Translations under genes and position numbers: made by a program
Source of the DNA: JAMXLO01 sp963776505
GTDB lineage: Bacteria > Pseudomonadota > Alphaproteobacteria > Acetobacterales > Acetobacteraceae
Direction of reading: 5' to 3'
Assembly: GCA_963776505.1 (NCBI GenBank)
Contig: CAVZNH010000078.1
Location: 75,188-139,187, forward strand
DNA length: 64,000 bases
Part shown: positions 1 to 11,073 of the stretch, one piece after another
Numbering within the stretch: position 1 is the first letter of the stretch
Layout of the letters: each line of letters opens with the position of its first letter
The notes under the pieces: generated by a model
What the model was told of the DNA's origin: nothing
Database searches by the model: none
The model's input: the letters and a program-made list of their open reading frames with translations, nothing else

Positions 1-25
1 CTCTCGAAGCGGAGAGGTCGGCGTC

Positions 26-1151
26 ATGCACATGCCTTTGGACGGCCTGCTCGTCGTCTCGCTGGAACAGGCCGTGGCTGCGCCGTATTGCAGCTCGCGC
101 CTGGCCGACGCCGGCGCGCGCGTCATCAAGATCGAGCGGGCGGAGGGCGACTTCGCACGCGGCTACGACAAGGCGGCGAAAGGGCTGTCCAGCTATTTCG
201 TCTGGCTCAACCGCGGCAAGCAGAGCCTGGTCGCCGACATCAAGCAGCCAGATGACGCGGCGCTGCTGCATCGCATCCTCGCGCGGGCGGACGTGTTCAT
301 TCAGAACCTCGCTCCGGGTGCGGCGGCTCGCGCGGGCTTCGGCTCCGAAGCTCTGCGAGAGCGATATCCCCGGCTGATCACCGTGGACATCTCTGGCTAC
401 GGCGATACCGGCGACTACGCCACGATGAAGGCTTACGACCTGCTGGTGCAGGCAGAATCCGGTCTGGCGATGATCACCGGCCATCCCGCTGGACCTGGCC
501 GCGTCGGCGTTTCCGCCTGCGACATCGCCTGCGGCATGGCAGCACACGCCGGCGTGCTGGAGGCGCTGATCGAGCGCGGCATCACCGGTCGGGGCAAGGG
601 CCTCAAGGTGAGCCTGTTCGACGGCATGGCCGATTGGATGAATGTGCCGCTGCTGTTCTACGAGGGCACCGGCCGCGCACCGGAGCGGCTTGGCCTGGCG
701 CATCCGTCGATCTGTCCCTATGGCGCATTCGCGACCGCCGATGGTGCGCTGGTGCTGATCTCCATCCAGAACGAACGCGAGTGGGTGGAGTTCTGCGCGA
801 AGTTCCTCGACGAACCGGAGTTGCCGCAACGCGAGGGTTTCCAGACCAACGTTGTCCGTGTCGCTAACCGCGCGATGGTGGATGCGCATATCGCCAGCGC
901 ATTCGCGCAGTCTGTCGCGCGAACAGGCAGCCGAGAAACTGCGCGCCGCCAATACGGCATACGGTTTCGTCAACGATGTCGCGGCATTCTCGCATCATCC
1001 GGCATTGCGTCGCGCGACGGTCGATACGCCGAACGGTCCGGTCTCGCTCGCCGCGCCGCCGGTGCTGTTCAGTGATGGACCGCGCGCGCTGGGTCCGGTG
1101 CCGGCGATCGGCGAACACTCCGCGTTGATCCGCGCCGAGTTTGCCGCCTGA
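26..1151 (+). CDS. CaiB/BaiF family (class III) CoA-transferase, frameshifted
   Basis: Family III CoA-transferase, expected to move CoA between an acyl-CoA and a free carboxylic acid. The N-terminal part has the typical opening (LDGLLVVSLEQAVAAP, RVIKIER, LNRGKQSL) and a conserved middle (GYGDTG, AYDLLVQAESG). The start at 26 follows a GGAGAG ribosome site at 11-16. The frame breaks near 911, where one extra T after GCGCAG separates residues AFAQ from LSREQAAEKL. The second frame runs to the stop at 1151 and ends with the usual C-terminal part. Corrected length is about 374 residues, normal for the family. The substrate is unknown. The shift looks like a sequence error, because both halves are well conserved. 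Confidence 0.85.
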
Positions 1152-1153
1152 GG

Positions 1154-1954
1154 CTATCCCCCAATGCGTCGCGGCGGCGGCTGGAATGCGAGGCCGATCG
1201 GCATTGCCCGATAGGCGTCCAGTCCACGGCCGGGCGCTGTCACACCGCCGACATTGGGCAGCATGATGATGTGTGGTCCTGGCGCCATCCCCGTCGGCTG
1301 CTCGCGCAAGACGCGCGTGAAGCCGGGCGCCGGCGCGGTCATCGTGGCGCTCCAGGCCTGGGCCAGCGGCGTCGCGCCCACCAGGCCGGCGAGACGCTGC
1401 TCCTCCGGCCAGACCGCCAGCACCTTTTGCTGATATTCGGCGCCCAGTTCCGGCGTCGCCGAGTGGTACATCGCCGCCGCCTTGTTCCAGTCGCCGGTCT
1501 GCGCGAACAGCTCCTTGAGGAAGCGTGCCGCATAGGCGGCGTTGGCCTGCGGGTCGAACGCCTGCTCCAGGCTCGCGAAGGCGTCGGGATGGTGCATCAG
1601 GTTGATCTGTCCGCAGCCGACATCGATCGAGTGGATGCCGCGCGCCTGCATCGCGCGCACCGCCGCCACTGCCTCGGCCTTGGTGTCATAGAAGGAGCCC
1701 TGCGCCCTCGGCATTCACGGTCCACGGCCAGGGATGCACGCCGCCGGTGGCTGGATCACGCCGCCCGCTCTCCACGCGATTGATCGCGGCCAGCAGGTGC
1801 GCCGGAATGCCGCTGCCCCGTTCGGCTGCGGCAACGGCCGACCGGCACAGCAGACCTGGGGTTACCGGCGAGGGGACATCGACTGGATCGTCTGGGCCTT
1901 GGCCGGCCCGCCGACCGCCAGCAACGTCACGACTGCGAGGCAGAACCACCGCAT
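1154..1954 (-). CDS. Exported lytic transglycosylase (SLT domain), two frameshifts
   Basis: Periplasmic murein lytic transglycosylase-like protein. The ATG at 1954 opens a signal peptide (MRWFCLAVVTLLAVGGPAKAQ). The frame then breaks near 1860 and the SLT core appears in another frame: IPAHLLAAINRVESG carries the presumed catalytic Glu. The frame breaks again near 1710, after which GCGQINLMHH and AAYAARFLKELF follow. The corrected protein is about 266 residues. It ends only 2 bp from the convergent CoA-transferase stop. One shift is a lost base and the other a gained base, so the total length stays a multiple of three. The family call is firm; the cellular role is inferred from the family. 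Confidence 0.8.
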
Positions 1955-1978
1955 GGGCGGGATGATAGCGGCCAAGCC

Positions 1979-2160
1979 TTAGCGGATCGTTGCCAGTCGC
2001 CTGGCGATCTCGGTTCCGTGATGGTGCATTGCGAAAAATCGCTTGCACGCGAATGACCGCTCGCCTAGTTTGTGCATCGCAGCAATGCGGTCCCTGACCG
2101 CGCTGTCTGCTTTCTTGGACGTTTCCTCCCTAAACTTGGCGGCGCCACAAGCGTCGCCAT
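1979..2160 (-). CDS. Small basic hypothetical protein, about 60 aa, one frameshift
   Basis: A short ORF between the transglycosylase and the N-formylglutamate amidohydrolase. The ATG at 2160 starts MATLVAP, and one missing base around 2140 joins it to AKFREETSKKADSAVRDRIA and a His-rich stretch (FFAMHHHGTEIARRL), with the stop at 1979. The charged, helical composition looks like a real small protein, but I do not recognise the family. It directly follows a run of seven T on the plus strand (2160-2166), which makes both the frame and the start uncertain. Confidence 0.4.
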
Positions 2161-2185
2161 TTTTTTCTGGTCAGGTCGGCCTCGC

Positions 2186-3058
2186 TCAGGAGGCCGCGCG
2201 GTCTGCGCGAGGCCGGCGATCAGGCGGGTGATCGCTGTGCCGCACTGCCACGAAGCCGGGCAGCCGCTCGATTCGGCTCTCATCCATGTAGAGCTCGCGC
2301 GCGATCTCGATCTGCAACGCATGCATGCCCTCACGCGGCCGGCCGTAGTGGCGGGTGATATAGCCACCGGCGTAGGGGTCATTGCGTCGCACGCTGTAGC
2401 CCAGGTCCACCAGCAGCGCCTCGACCATCCGAGCCACGCGCGGCGAGCAGGCGGTGCCATGGGCGTCGCCGAGGACGAAGTCGGCCGCCCTCGACCCGGA
2501 CCGGGTCGCATGACCGTGCGTCGGCATCGAGTGGCAGTCGATCAGCAGACAATGCCCGAAATCGGCGCGGGTCTCAGCGATCAGCTCGGCCAAAGCATCG
2601 TGGAACGGCTGCCAGCAGGTGCGGATGCGCCGCTCGGCGTCGGCGAATGACAGTTTGTCGCGGTAGATCGTCTCGCCGGAGGCGACAACGCGGGCGATCG
2701 TGCCGAGACCGGCGCCGACCCGGGCGCTGGTGGTGTTGACCCAGGACGGCAGCCGGTCGGCGAACATCGCGGGATCGAGCTCCCAGGGTTCGCGGTTGGC
2801 GTCGCACCAGGCGCGCGGGAAGGTGGCGGCGAGCAGCGGGGCGCCATGCTCCGGCGCCGCGGCAAACAGCTCGTCCACGAAGCCGTCTTCGCTGCGGCGC
2901 AGGCTCTGGCCATCCAGCCGGGAGGCGGCGAGCAATTCGTCTGGATAACTGCGTCCCGAATGCGGCGAGGCAAACACCACCGGAATTGTCTGTTGTGCCG
3001 GCCGCAGCACCACGACGGGGTCAGGCGAAGTGATCGAGGCGGCGACTGGCACGTCCAT
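2186..3058 (-). CDS. N-formylglutamate amidohydrolase
   Basis: Likely hydrolyses N-formyl-L-glutamate to formate and glutamate, the last step of one histidine-degradation route. No other hut gene is in view, so a general N-formyl amino acid role is possible. Family motifs include VVFASPHSGRSYP near the start, ERRIRTCWQPFHDALAELI, LLIDCHSMPTHG and EIARELYMDESRIERLPGF. I start at the Met at 3058 (MDVPVAAS), because the longer reading frame runs antisense through the tRNA-Val gene. Near 2235 the end of the protein probably shifts frame: ITRLIAGLAQTA in the neighbouring frame resembles the family C-terminus better than the tail at the 2186 stop. Confidence 0.85.
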   Translation of the reverse strand: MDVPVAASITSPDPVVVLRPAQQTIPVVFASPHSGRSYPDELLAASRLDGQSLRRSEDGFVDELFAAAPEHGAPLLAATFPRAWCDANREPWELDPAMFADRLPSWVNTTSARVGAGLGTIARVVASGETIYRDKLSFADAERRIRTCWQPFHDALAELIAETRADFGHCLLIDCHSMPTHGHATRSGSRAADFVLGDAHGTACSPRVARMVEALLVDLGYSVRRNDPYAGGYITRHYGRPREGMHALQIEIARELYMDESRIERLPGFVAVRHSDHPPDRRPRADRAAS

Positions 3059-3141
3059 GGCCATATAGAAGCCGGCGCAGCGTGCGCTGTCACGACCCAA
3101 GCTTGCCCGTGGCAGGGTAGACGCGTATTTTTTCTGCGGAT

Positions 3142-3216
3142 GGGCGCGTAGCTCAGCGGGAGAGCACTGCCTTGACATGGCAGGGGCCACAGGTTCAATC
3201 CCTGTCGCGCCCACCA
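3142..3216 (+). tRNA. tRNA-Val (GAC anticodon), CCA encoded
   Basis: A complete cloverleaf can be drawn by hand. The acceptor stem pairs GGGCGCG (3142-3148) with CGCGCCC (3206-3212). The anticodon stem CTGCC/GGCAG encloses the loop TTGACAT, giving anticodon GAC. The T arm is ACAGG-TTCAATC-CCTGT. The discriminator A is followed by an encoded CCA at 3214-3216. Total length is 75 nt. It lies on the opposite strand to the amidohydrolase, whose start is about 85 bp away. Confidence 0.97.
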
Positions 3217-3236
3217 TCCAGCAGATAGTCGCCGCG

Positions 3237-3413
3237 TCAGTGCGGCTTCTTCGCCGCCTCGTCGAATACGGTGCACGCCAGCGTCACCAGTTGCTCGGCA
3301 GTGGTGGTGTAGCCGGCACGGTCCGCATCCTCGGCCAGGGCGATCAGGCGATCGGACAGGATCAGCTCACTCACTTTGCCGGTCCGGGATGCCTGGATAC
3401 TGGCTCCATGCAT
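3237..3413 (-). CDS. Small hypothetical protein, 58 aa
   Basis: Starts MHGASIQASRTG at 3413 behind a good ribosome site (GAGGGAA) and ends just before the tRNA. The sequence SELILSDRLIALAEDADRAG followed by TTTAEQLVTLACTVFDEA reads as two amphipathic helices and is soluble, with no signal peptide. I do not recognise a named family. It lies 50 bp downstream of the ribbon-helix-helix gene on the same strand and may be co-transcribed with it. Confidence 0.6.
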   Translation of the reverse strand: MHGASIQASRTGKVSELILSDRLIALAEDADRAGYTTTAEQLVTLACTVFDEAAKKPH

Positions 3414-3463
3414 GGGATTTTCCCTCTTGGTGGTTATCGAGGGCAGACAATGCAACCTATGGT

Positions 3464-3685
3464 TTAGAGAGGTGTTAATGTCGCAGGGAAGAATTCACGC
3501 AGCGCCAGTACCCTCAGCGCGGACGCCAGCGGACGGCCGTCACCACGCTCTGCGTCGGCCGCAGCCACCAATGCTGTCAGGGTCTGCTGGCGGCCGGCCG
3601 CGATATGCATCAGTGCCGCCCAGAATTCCTGTTCCAGGGCCACGCTGGTGCGGTGGCCGGCGAGAGAGAAGCTGCGTTTGATCAG
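3464..3685 (-). CDS. Ribbon-helix-helix (RHH_4-like) protein
   Basis: A 73-residue protein with the RHH_4 signature: IKRSFSLAGHRTSVALEQEF forms the beta-strand and first helix, then FWAALMHIAAGRQQTLTALV, then SALRVLALREFF. Such proteins are small presumed DNA-binding regulators. No ATG or GTG lies in frame in front of IKRSFS. The first in-frame candidates are CTG codons at 3685 and 3691, which overlap the TGA of the fumC remnant. Either a CTG start is used or a base is missing here. Confidence 0.7.
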   Translation of the reverse strand: MIKRSFSLAGHRTSVALEQEFWAALMHIAAGRQQTLTALVAAADAERGDGRPLASALRVLALREFFPATLTPL

Positions 3686-3690
3686 GCCAC

Positions 3691-4090
3691 TCAGCCGCCG
3701 CCTCCCGGCAGCGTGGCACCCGGCTCCGTCATCGCCGCCGGCACAACCCAGCGATCGAAATCCTCCGGCCGGACATAGCCGAGTCGTTCCGCCGCCTGCT
3801 TCAACGTGATGTTCTCCGCAAGCGCGAGCTTGCCGATCCTTACCGCCTAGTCATAGCCGATTCGCGAGATTGAGTGCGGTCACGAGCATGAGCGATCTGG
3901 CGAGGTTCTGGCGATGCGCTCGCGATTCGGTCCCGATCTGATCCAGCATGCGTCACACGCGAAACTTGCCGCTGAATCCGTGAGGATTCGGCAAGATTGC
4001 AGCAGGTTCTGGATGCGGATCGGGCCGGCAAACATTGAGCTCCAGGTGGCCCTGCGCGCTGGCGACCGTCACCGCAACGTGATTACCAGC
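3691..4090 (-). pseudogene. fumC: 3' remnant of class II fumarase (fumC)
   Basis: The last third of a class II fumarate hydratase can be read across all three frames. Pieces in order are GNHVAVTVASAQGHLELNV, then IRIQNLLQSCRILTDSAASF, NRERIA, RSLMLVTALN, IGYD, AVRIGKLALAENITLKQAAE and RLGYVRPEDFDRWV, ending at TGA 3693-3691. There are at least three frame changes and an in-frame TAG where Lys is expected after IGYD. The first two-thirds of the gene are absent. The remnant begins inside the last codons of queG (stop at 4069), suggesting a deletion that joined queG to the fumC interior. An intact class I fumarase lies 4.7 kb away. Confidence 0.8.
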
Positions 4091-5178
4091 CGGCAGGCGA
4101 GTTCGGTCGGCGGGGCCCCGCTGGCTCCGCTCTGCAGTCGCTCGCACGCCCAGGCCGCGGCCTCGGCGACCACGGGGTTCGCGTCGTTGGTCAACCGCGC
4201 CGCGATCTGACGCAAATCGAGGTCGCCTGAGTTGCCGATGGCGATCAGCACGTTGCGCACGAAGCGGTCGCGGCCGATGCGCTTGATGGGCGACCCGCTG
4301 AACAGGGTGCGGAAACCCGCTGTCGTCCAGAGCGGCGAGGTCCGCGAGGCGTGGCGCCGTCAGTTCGGCGCGGGCGCGCAGCTTGTCGTGCGGCGTGATG
4401 CGGGCGAAGCGGTTCCACGGGCACACGGCAAGGCAATCATCGCAGCCGTAGATACGATTGCCCATCAGCGGGCGGAGTTCGCGCGGGATGGGACCATGAT
4501 GTTCGATGGTGAGGTAGGAGATGCAACGCGTCGCATCGAGCCGGTAGGGCGCAGGGAATGCATTGGTCGGGCAGACGTCGAGGCAGCGCGTGCAGCTGCC
4601 GCAACGGTCCGCGATGAGGCTCGTCGGGCGTGATGTCGAGCGTGGTGTAGATCTCGCCAAGGAACAGCCACGAGCCATGGGTGCGTGAGACGAGGTTGGT
4701 GTGCTTGCCCTGCCAGCCGATCCCGGCGCGCTCTGCCAGCGGCTTCTCCATCACCGGCGCAGTATCGACGAATACTTTCACCGCGGGGCCGAGGCGCGCG
4801 ACGATGAACTGAGCGAGATGCTTCAGCATGCCTTTCACCACGTCGTGATAGTCGCGGTTGCGGGCATAGACCGAGATGGTGCCACGATCGGCGAGCGCTG
4901 AGAGATGCGAGCGGATCGTCATCCGGAGCGTACGACAGGCCGAGTGCGATCACGCTGCGCGCGTCAGGCCATAGGTCGCGCGGATTGCTGCGTGCGTTCG
5001 ATCGAGATGCGAGCCAGCCCATGTCCCCGTGCTGTCCCGCAGCGAGAAATTCGGCCAGTCGTGCGCGTGCCTCTCCGCCCAGTTCGGCGCCACAGAAGCC
5101 GACCGCGTCGAAACCGAGCGCAAGGGCGCGATCGCGAATCAGTGGCTTTGGATCAGCGAGTGGGCGAGATGAATTCAA
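4069..5178 (-). CDS. queG: Epoxyqueuosine reductase, three frameshifts
   Basis: Cobalamin-dependent iron-sulfur enzyme that reduces epoxyqueuosine in tRNA to queuosine. The N-terminal part reads RDRALALGFDAVGFCGAEL and the middle has YARNRDYHDVVKGMLKHLAQ and DTAPVMEKPLAERAGIGWQG. Two ferredoxin-type clusters follow, with CGSCTRCLDVCPT and CDDCLAVCPWN. The end RNVLIAIGNSGD is the typical HEAT-like tail. The frame changes near 4925, 4620 and 4300, each as one extra base. The corrected protein is about 368 residues. The start is the TTG at 5178, which overlaps the queF stop as TTGA. This is the last gene of the queuosine run. Confidence 0.88.
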
Positions 5179-5639
5179 CCCCGCCCCCGATAGGGCGCGA
5201 CCTCCTGCGGCGGAATCCATGCGCCCTCCGGCGGCGCACCGGTCTGCCAGAATACATCGATCGGGATGCCGCCGCGCGGATACCAGTAGCCGCCGATGCG
5301 CAGCCACACCGGATCGAGCAGCGACATCAGCCGTGCCGCGATCCCCATGGTGCACGCTTCGTGGAACGCGCCGTGGTTGCGGAACGACGTGAGGTACAGC
5401 TTCAGCGACTTGCTCTCCACGATCCAGTCGCGAGGGATGTAGTCGATGACGATATGGGCGAAGTCCGGCTGCCCGGTGATCGGACAGAGCGAGGTGAACT
5501 CCGGGCAGGTGAACCGCACGACATAGTGCCTGTCGCGCGCCGGGTTCGCCACGCGCTCCAGCCTGGCTGCATCAGGGTTGGCCGGTTGCTCGACGTGATG
5601 GCCGAGCTGCGTCAGGCCGGCATAGTTCTCGTCGGTCAT
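5175..5639 (-). CDS. queF: NADPH-dependent 7-cyano-7-deazaguanine reductase
   Basis: Reduces preQ0 to preQ1 in queuosine synthesis. This is the short, single-domain type (154 residues). FTSLCPITGQPDFA contains the catalytic Cys and Asp, and ESKSLKLYLTSFRNHGAFHE is the QueF family signature. The ATG at 5639 overlaps the tgt stop as ATGA, and the stop overlaps the queG start. These overlaps suggest coupled translation of tgt, queF and queG. The frame is intact. Confidence 0.95.
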   Translation of the reverse strand: MTDENYAGLTQLGHHVEQPANPDAARLERVANPARDRHYVVRFTCPEFTSLCPITGQPDFAHIVIDYIPRDWIVESKSLKLYLTSFRNHGAFHEACTMGIAARLMSLLDPVWLRIGGYWYPRGGIPIDVFWQTGAPPEGAWIPPQEVAPYRGRG

Positions 5640-6755
5640 GGCGGTTCCTCGTGCGCCCACCCGGCACGCACGGCGGCGGCGAAGGCATCCAGCCGGCGTT
5701 CGATGATGGCGGTGCGCAGGCCGCGCATCAGGTCCTGATAGTACTGCACATTATGCCACGTGAGCAGCATTGGCCCGAGCATTTCTTCCGCCTTGAACAG
5801 ATGGTGCAGATAAGCGCGGCTGTGGCGCGTGCAGGCGGGGCAGGCGCATGCCGGGTCCAACGGCGCGGCATCGTCGGCGAAACGCGCATTCCGCAGGTTG
5901 AACACTCCGCCCGAGGTGTAGGCGCGCGCGGTGCGGCCGGCGCGCGTGGGAATAACGCAATCGAACATGTCGACGCCGCGCTGTACCGCGCCGATCAGGT
6001 CGTCCGGGGTTCCAACGCCCATCAGGTAGCGCGGCGCGTCTGCCGGCAGGTGCGGCACGGTGGCGTCGAGCACGGCGAAGGTGGCTGGCCTGGCCTTCGC
6101 CGATCGCCAGTCCGCCGATCGCGTAGCCATCGAAGCCAATCCGCAGCAGCGCGCGCGCGGACGCTTCGCGGAGGTCAGGATAGACGCTGCCCTGCACGAT
6201 GCCGAACAGGCCGTAGCCGTCGCGCGGCCGAAATGCGGCGCGCGACCGCTCCGCCCAGCGCATTGACAATTGCATGGACGCACGCGCTTCGTCCGGCGTG
6301 GCGGGAAACGGCGTGCACTCGTCGAGCACCATGGTGATGGTGGCATCCAGCAGGTGCTGGATCTCAACCGAGCGTGCCGGCGTGAGACGGTGGGTCGAAC
6401 CGTCGAGATGCGACTGGAAGGTGACGCCGTCGGTGTCGAGCTTGCGCAGCTTTGCCAGCGACATGACCTGAAAGCCGCCGGAATCCGTCAGGATCGGTCC
6501 AGGCCAGTCCATGAAGCGATGCAGACCGCCGAGACTGGCGATGCGCTCCGCGCCAGGCCGCAGCATCAGGTGATAGGTATTGCCCAGGACGATGGTGGTG
6601 CCGGTGGTGCGCACAGCGTCCGGCGTCATCGCCTTCACCGTGCCGGCGGTGCCAACCGGCATGAAGGCAGGTGTCGGAACATCGCCATGCGCAGTAGTCA
6701 GTACGCCGGCCCGCGCGCTGCCATCTGTGGCAGCGATACAGTGAGCGAACGCCAT
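5636..6755 (-). CDS. tgt: tRNA-guanine transglycosylase, one frameshift
   Basis: Swaps the wobble guanine of GUN-anticodon tRNAs for preQ1. TPAFMPVGTAGTVKAMTP and GNTYHLMLRPG near the start, DSGGFQVMSL, and FDCVIPTRAGRTARAYT (with the presumed nucleophilic Asp) are diagnostic. CACPACTRHSRAYLHHLF plus a later His form the zinc site. One extra base near 6100 (in GCCAGCCACC) splits the protein; after correction it is about 372 residues, the usual length. The ATG at 6755 overlaps the queA stop as TAATG. Confidence 0.93.
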
Positions 6756-7823
6756 TACATCAATTCTCCCCCTCCCCTTGCGGCAGGGGGTGGGATTCGG
6801 CCCGGCTCCAGCAGGCACGCATCGCCATAGGAGTAGAACCGATACCCAGCCTCGATCGCATGCGCGTACGCCGCGCGCATCCGCTCGCAGCCGGCAAAGG
6901 CGCAGACCAGCATGAATAACGTCGACCGCGGCAGGTGGAAGTTGGTCAGCAGCAGATCGACCGCGCGAAATCGGTAGCCCGGCACAATGAACAGCGTGGT
7001 GTCGCCGCTGAACGGCTGGACGCATCCATCCTCCGACGCAGCGCTTTCCAGCAGGCGGAGGCTGGTCGTGCCCACCGCGACCACGCGCTGAGCGGCATTG
7101 ATCGCGGCTGCGGCTTGCGGCGTGATCTCGCCGCGTTCGGCATGCATGTGGTGTTGCGTGATGTCGTCGGTGCGCACCGGCAGAAAGGTGCCGGCACCGA
7201 CATGCAGCGTCACCGTGACCCGCTGCACGCCACGCCGCTCCAGCGCCTCGAGCAGCGCCGGTGTGAAATGCAGTCCGGCCGTCGGCGCCGCCACCGCGCC
7301 GTCGTGCTGCGCGAAGATGGTCTGGTAATCATCGCTGTCCTCGGGCAAAGGTCCGGCAGGCCGCGCGATGTAAGGCGGCAGGGCGAGAGCCCCGGCGTGC
7401 CGCAGCGCCGCCACGAACTCGTCGTCATGCCGGTTGAACGCCAGCACCACGCCGCCGTCCGCATCGCGTTCCACCACCGTGGCGCGCAGTTCGTTACCTG
7501 CCATCGAAGCGCAGCTCATCGCCCACGTGCAGACGTCGCGCATTGCGCGCCAGCGCGTGCCAGGTGCCGTTTGCTCGCGGCTGGTCCAGCGTGATGCCGA
7601 TGCGCGCATCGCCACGCCGCGCGGTAAGCTGCGCCGGGATCACCCGCGTATCGTTGGCCACCAGCACATCGCCCGGACGCAGCAGCATCGGCAGATCGCG
7701 CACCATGCGATCCGCGAAGCCATCGTGCGCCACATGCAGCAGACGCGCGGCATCGCGTGGACGGGCGGGATGCTGTGCGATCCGGTCGGGCGGGAGATCG
7801 AAGTCGAAATCGGCAAGCCGCAT
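6755..7823 (-). CDS. queA: S-adenosylmethionine:tRNA ribosyltransferase-isomerase, one frameshift
   Basis: Transfers the ribosyl part of SAM to preQ1 in tRNA to make epoxyqueuosine. The N-terminus MRLADFDFDLPPDRIAQHPA and VLVANDTRVIPAQL, then APTAGLHFTPALLEAL, TLHVGAGTFLPVR and LLTNFHLPRSTLFML are QueA hallmarks. An extra base near 7505 breaks the frame between RFDG and NELRATVVE. Corrected length is about 355 residues. The ATG at 7823 overlaps the stop of the transporter gene as TGATG. The last dozen codons (IPPPAARGGGELM) come from a GC-rich palindromic repeat that occurs elsewhere in the window. Confidence 0.93.
6765..6794. repeat. GC-rich palindromic repeat, copy A (partial)
   Basis: Contains CTCCCCCTCCCCTTGCGGCA followed by a G-rich run, the same CCCCTCCC/GGGAGGGG hairpin unit seen near 50.53, 52.48 and 61.02 kb. 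It spans the 3' end of queA, so the repeat is translated as the QueA tail. Confidence 0.7.
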
Positions 7824-8371
7824 CAGGCGGGCGTCGGTGCAACCCGGCGGAGCAGCCGCATCAGCGGGATGGCGACCAGCACGGCCCAGAGCTTCCCCAC
7901 CACCTGGCCGGCGAGGAACTCCAGGCTGCCGAAGGCCAGCGTCAGGAATACCACCGAATCCACCACCAATCCGACGATGGACGAAGCAACCACCGCCAGC
8001 GTGAGCTGCCGCCGCTGCAGCGGTGTATAGACAGCGAAGTCGACCAACTCGCTCAGCGCGAACGCCGAGCCCGACGCGATGACCAATGCCGCCGGCGCGA
8101 CCAATGCCGACAGAACGGTGCCGATGGCGATCGCCGCCAGACCCCAGGTGAGGCCCAGGCAGCGCTGCACCACATCGCGCAGCACCAGCGCCGCGCCGAC
8201 GGTCAGCACGCCCGACGGCGCCAGCAGTCCCGGCGCGACCGGCACCAGGCACGCACCTTGCGGCACGCACACCGTGCCGACATGCAGGATCATCCAGTTG
8301 GCGAGCGGGATCGACGCAAGAAAACAAGCGAAGGCGGCAAGCCCGATACGGCCTCTCAGGGCAACATCCAT
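7823..8371 (-). CDS. Queuosine-precursor transporter, YhhQ/VUT family
   Basis: A 182-residue membrane protein of the VUT_1/YhhQ family, whose E. coli member takes up preQ0/preQ1. It has about six hydrophobic segments (LAAFACFLASIPLANWMI first) and the family core APSGVLTVGAALVLRDVVQR, then SELVDFAVYTPLQRR. It starts at 8371, overlapping the VOC stop as TGATG, and its stop overlaps the queA start. Its place at the head of queA-tgt-queF-queG supports a role in importing queuosine precursors. No queC, queD or queE is in the window. Confidence 0.88.
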   Translation of the reverse strand: MDVALRGRIGLAAFACFLASIPLANWMILHVGTVCVPQGACLVPVAPGLLAPSGVLTVGAALVLRDVVQRCLGLTWGLAAIAIGTVLSALVAPAALVIASGSAFALSELVDFAVYTPLQRRQLTLAVVASSIVGLVVDSVVFLTLAFGSLEFLAGQVVGKLWAVLVAIPLMRLLRRVAPTPA

Positions 8372-8771
8372 CAGCTTGCCAGATAGGAGGAGATCTCAAC
8401 CAGGTTGCCGTCCGGATCGCGGCAATATACCGAGCAGATCGGGCCGAGCGCGCCAGCCCGCTCCGCAGGGCCGGCATAGATCGCCACGCCGCAGTCGTGC
8501 AGATGGCTGACCACCTCGTCTGGCGGCGCGGCGGTAATGAAGCAGAGGTCGCCGGCGCCTGGTGCGTCGTTCGGTCCAGTGACCCAGCTTCCCTGATCGG
8601 TGCCGCTCGGGCGAACGTTGATCTTCTGGCCGCCGAACTTCAGCGCGGTGCGGTTGCGCGGGCCGAAATCCTCCCGCTCCATGCCGAGTACGCGCATGTA
8701 CCAGGCGACGGTGATCTCCACGTCCTTCACGTTCAGCACGATGTGGTCAATGCGGTCGACGGTGAACTGCA

Positions 8772-8775
<4 letters not shown>
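8371..8775 (-). CDS. VOC-family (glyoxalase/dioxygenase-fold) protein
   Basis: A 134-residue protein of the vicinal oxygen chelate superfamily. RIDHIVLNVKDVEITVAWYM and the early His form the first beta-alpha-beta half, and YCRDPDGNLVEISSY with a metal-binding Glu ends the second half. The reaction cannot be told from sequence. The start overlaps the fumarase stop as ATGA, so it is probably translated together with fumarase. Confidence 0.85.
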
Positions 8776-10418
<1,643 letters not shown>

Positions 10419-10469
10419 CTCAGGCTTTCTCCGGCTAGACGACGCTGACATCTCCCCACACTGCGGCGA

Positions 10470-10967
10470 CTATTCCTTTGGTGGGCGGCGGCGGAATGCA
10501 TCGAGGCTCACCACCTGCGGCGCCTCGGCCGGTCCCTCCACTCTGGCCGGCTCGGCTTCTGGCTCCTCACCGGCATCGACTGCGGGGATTGGCCTGAACC
10601 GCAGGGCAAACCGCACGTACGGATCTGCGAAACCGGTCACTGAATCGAGCGGGATCACCAGCGCCGCCGGTACACCGCCGAACGACAGGCCGACACTGAA
10701 CAGTCCGGCCGCATCGTCCATCTTCAGATCCCAGAACTGGTGCTGGAGGACGATCGTCATCTCCTGCGGGTACTGCGCGCGCAGTCGCTGCGGGATCACC
10801 ACACCTGGGTAGTCGGTGCGGAAGGTCACATAGAAATGGTGTTCCCCCGGCAGACCGTTGGCGACAGCGTGGGCCAGAGCTCGCGCCACCACCTGGCGCA
10901 TCGCGGCCTCCACCCAGTCATCATACGGGAGCAGGCTCTCCGGTTGCTGCTCCTTGTCCTCTGCCAT
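10470..10967 (-). CDS. sspB: ClpXP adaptor SspB (alphaproteobacterial type)
   Basis: Stringent starvation protein B, which delivers tagged substrates to the ClpXP protease. It has the SspB core LPGEHHFYVTFRTDYPGVVI, then LRAQYPQEMTIVLQHQFWDL and LSFGGVPAALVIPLDSVTGF. An acidic linker leads to VVSLDAFRRRP, the ClpX-binding tail. I use the Met at 10967 (MAEDKEQQ), giving 165 residues. It is the first gene of the minus-strand run into fumarase and the queuosine genes, preceded by about 100 bp that may hold the promoter. Confidence 0.92.
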   Translation of the reverse strand: MAEDKEQQPESLLPYDDWVEAAMRQVVARALAHAVANGLPGEHHFYVTFRTDYPGVVIPQRLRAQYPQEMTIVLQHQFWDLKMDDAAGLFSVGLSFGGVPAALVIPLDSVTGFADPYVRFALRFRPIPAVDAGEEPEAEPARVEGPAEAPQVVSLDAFRRRPPKE

Positions 10968-11073
10968 GCAATACCTCGCGCGGTGCGCGTTACAGATAGC
11001 GCGCGGCGGGCGAGGGGGCAAAGGGTACACTGTCGGGTGCCGCCTCCTCGCGTCAGACCGACAAAGGTCGGCA

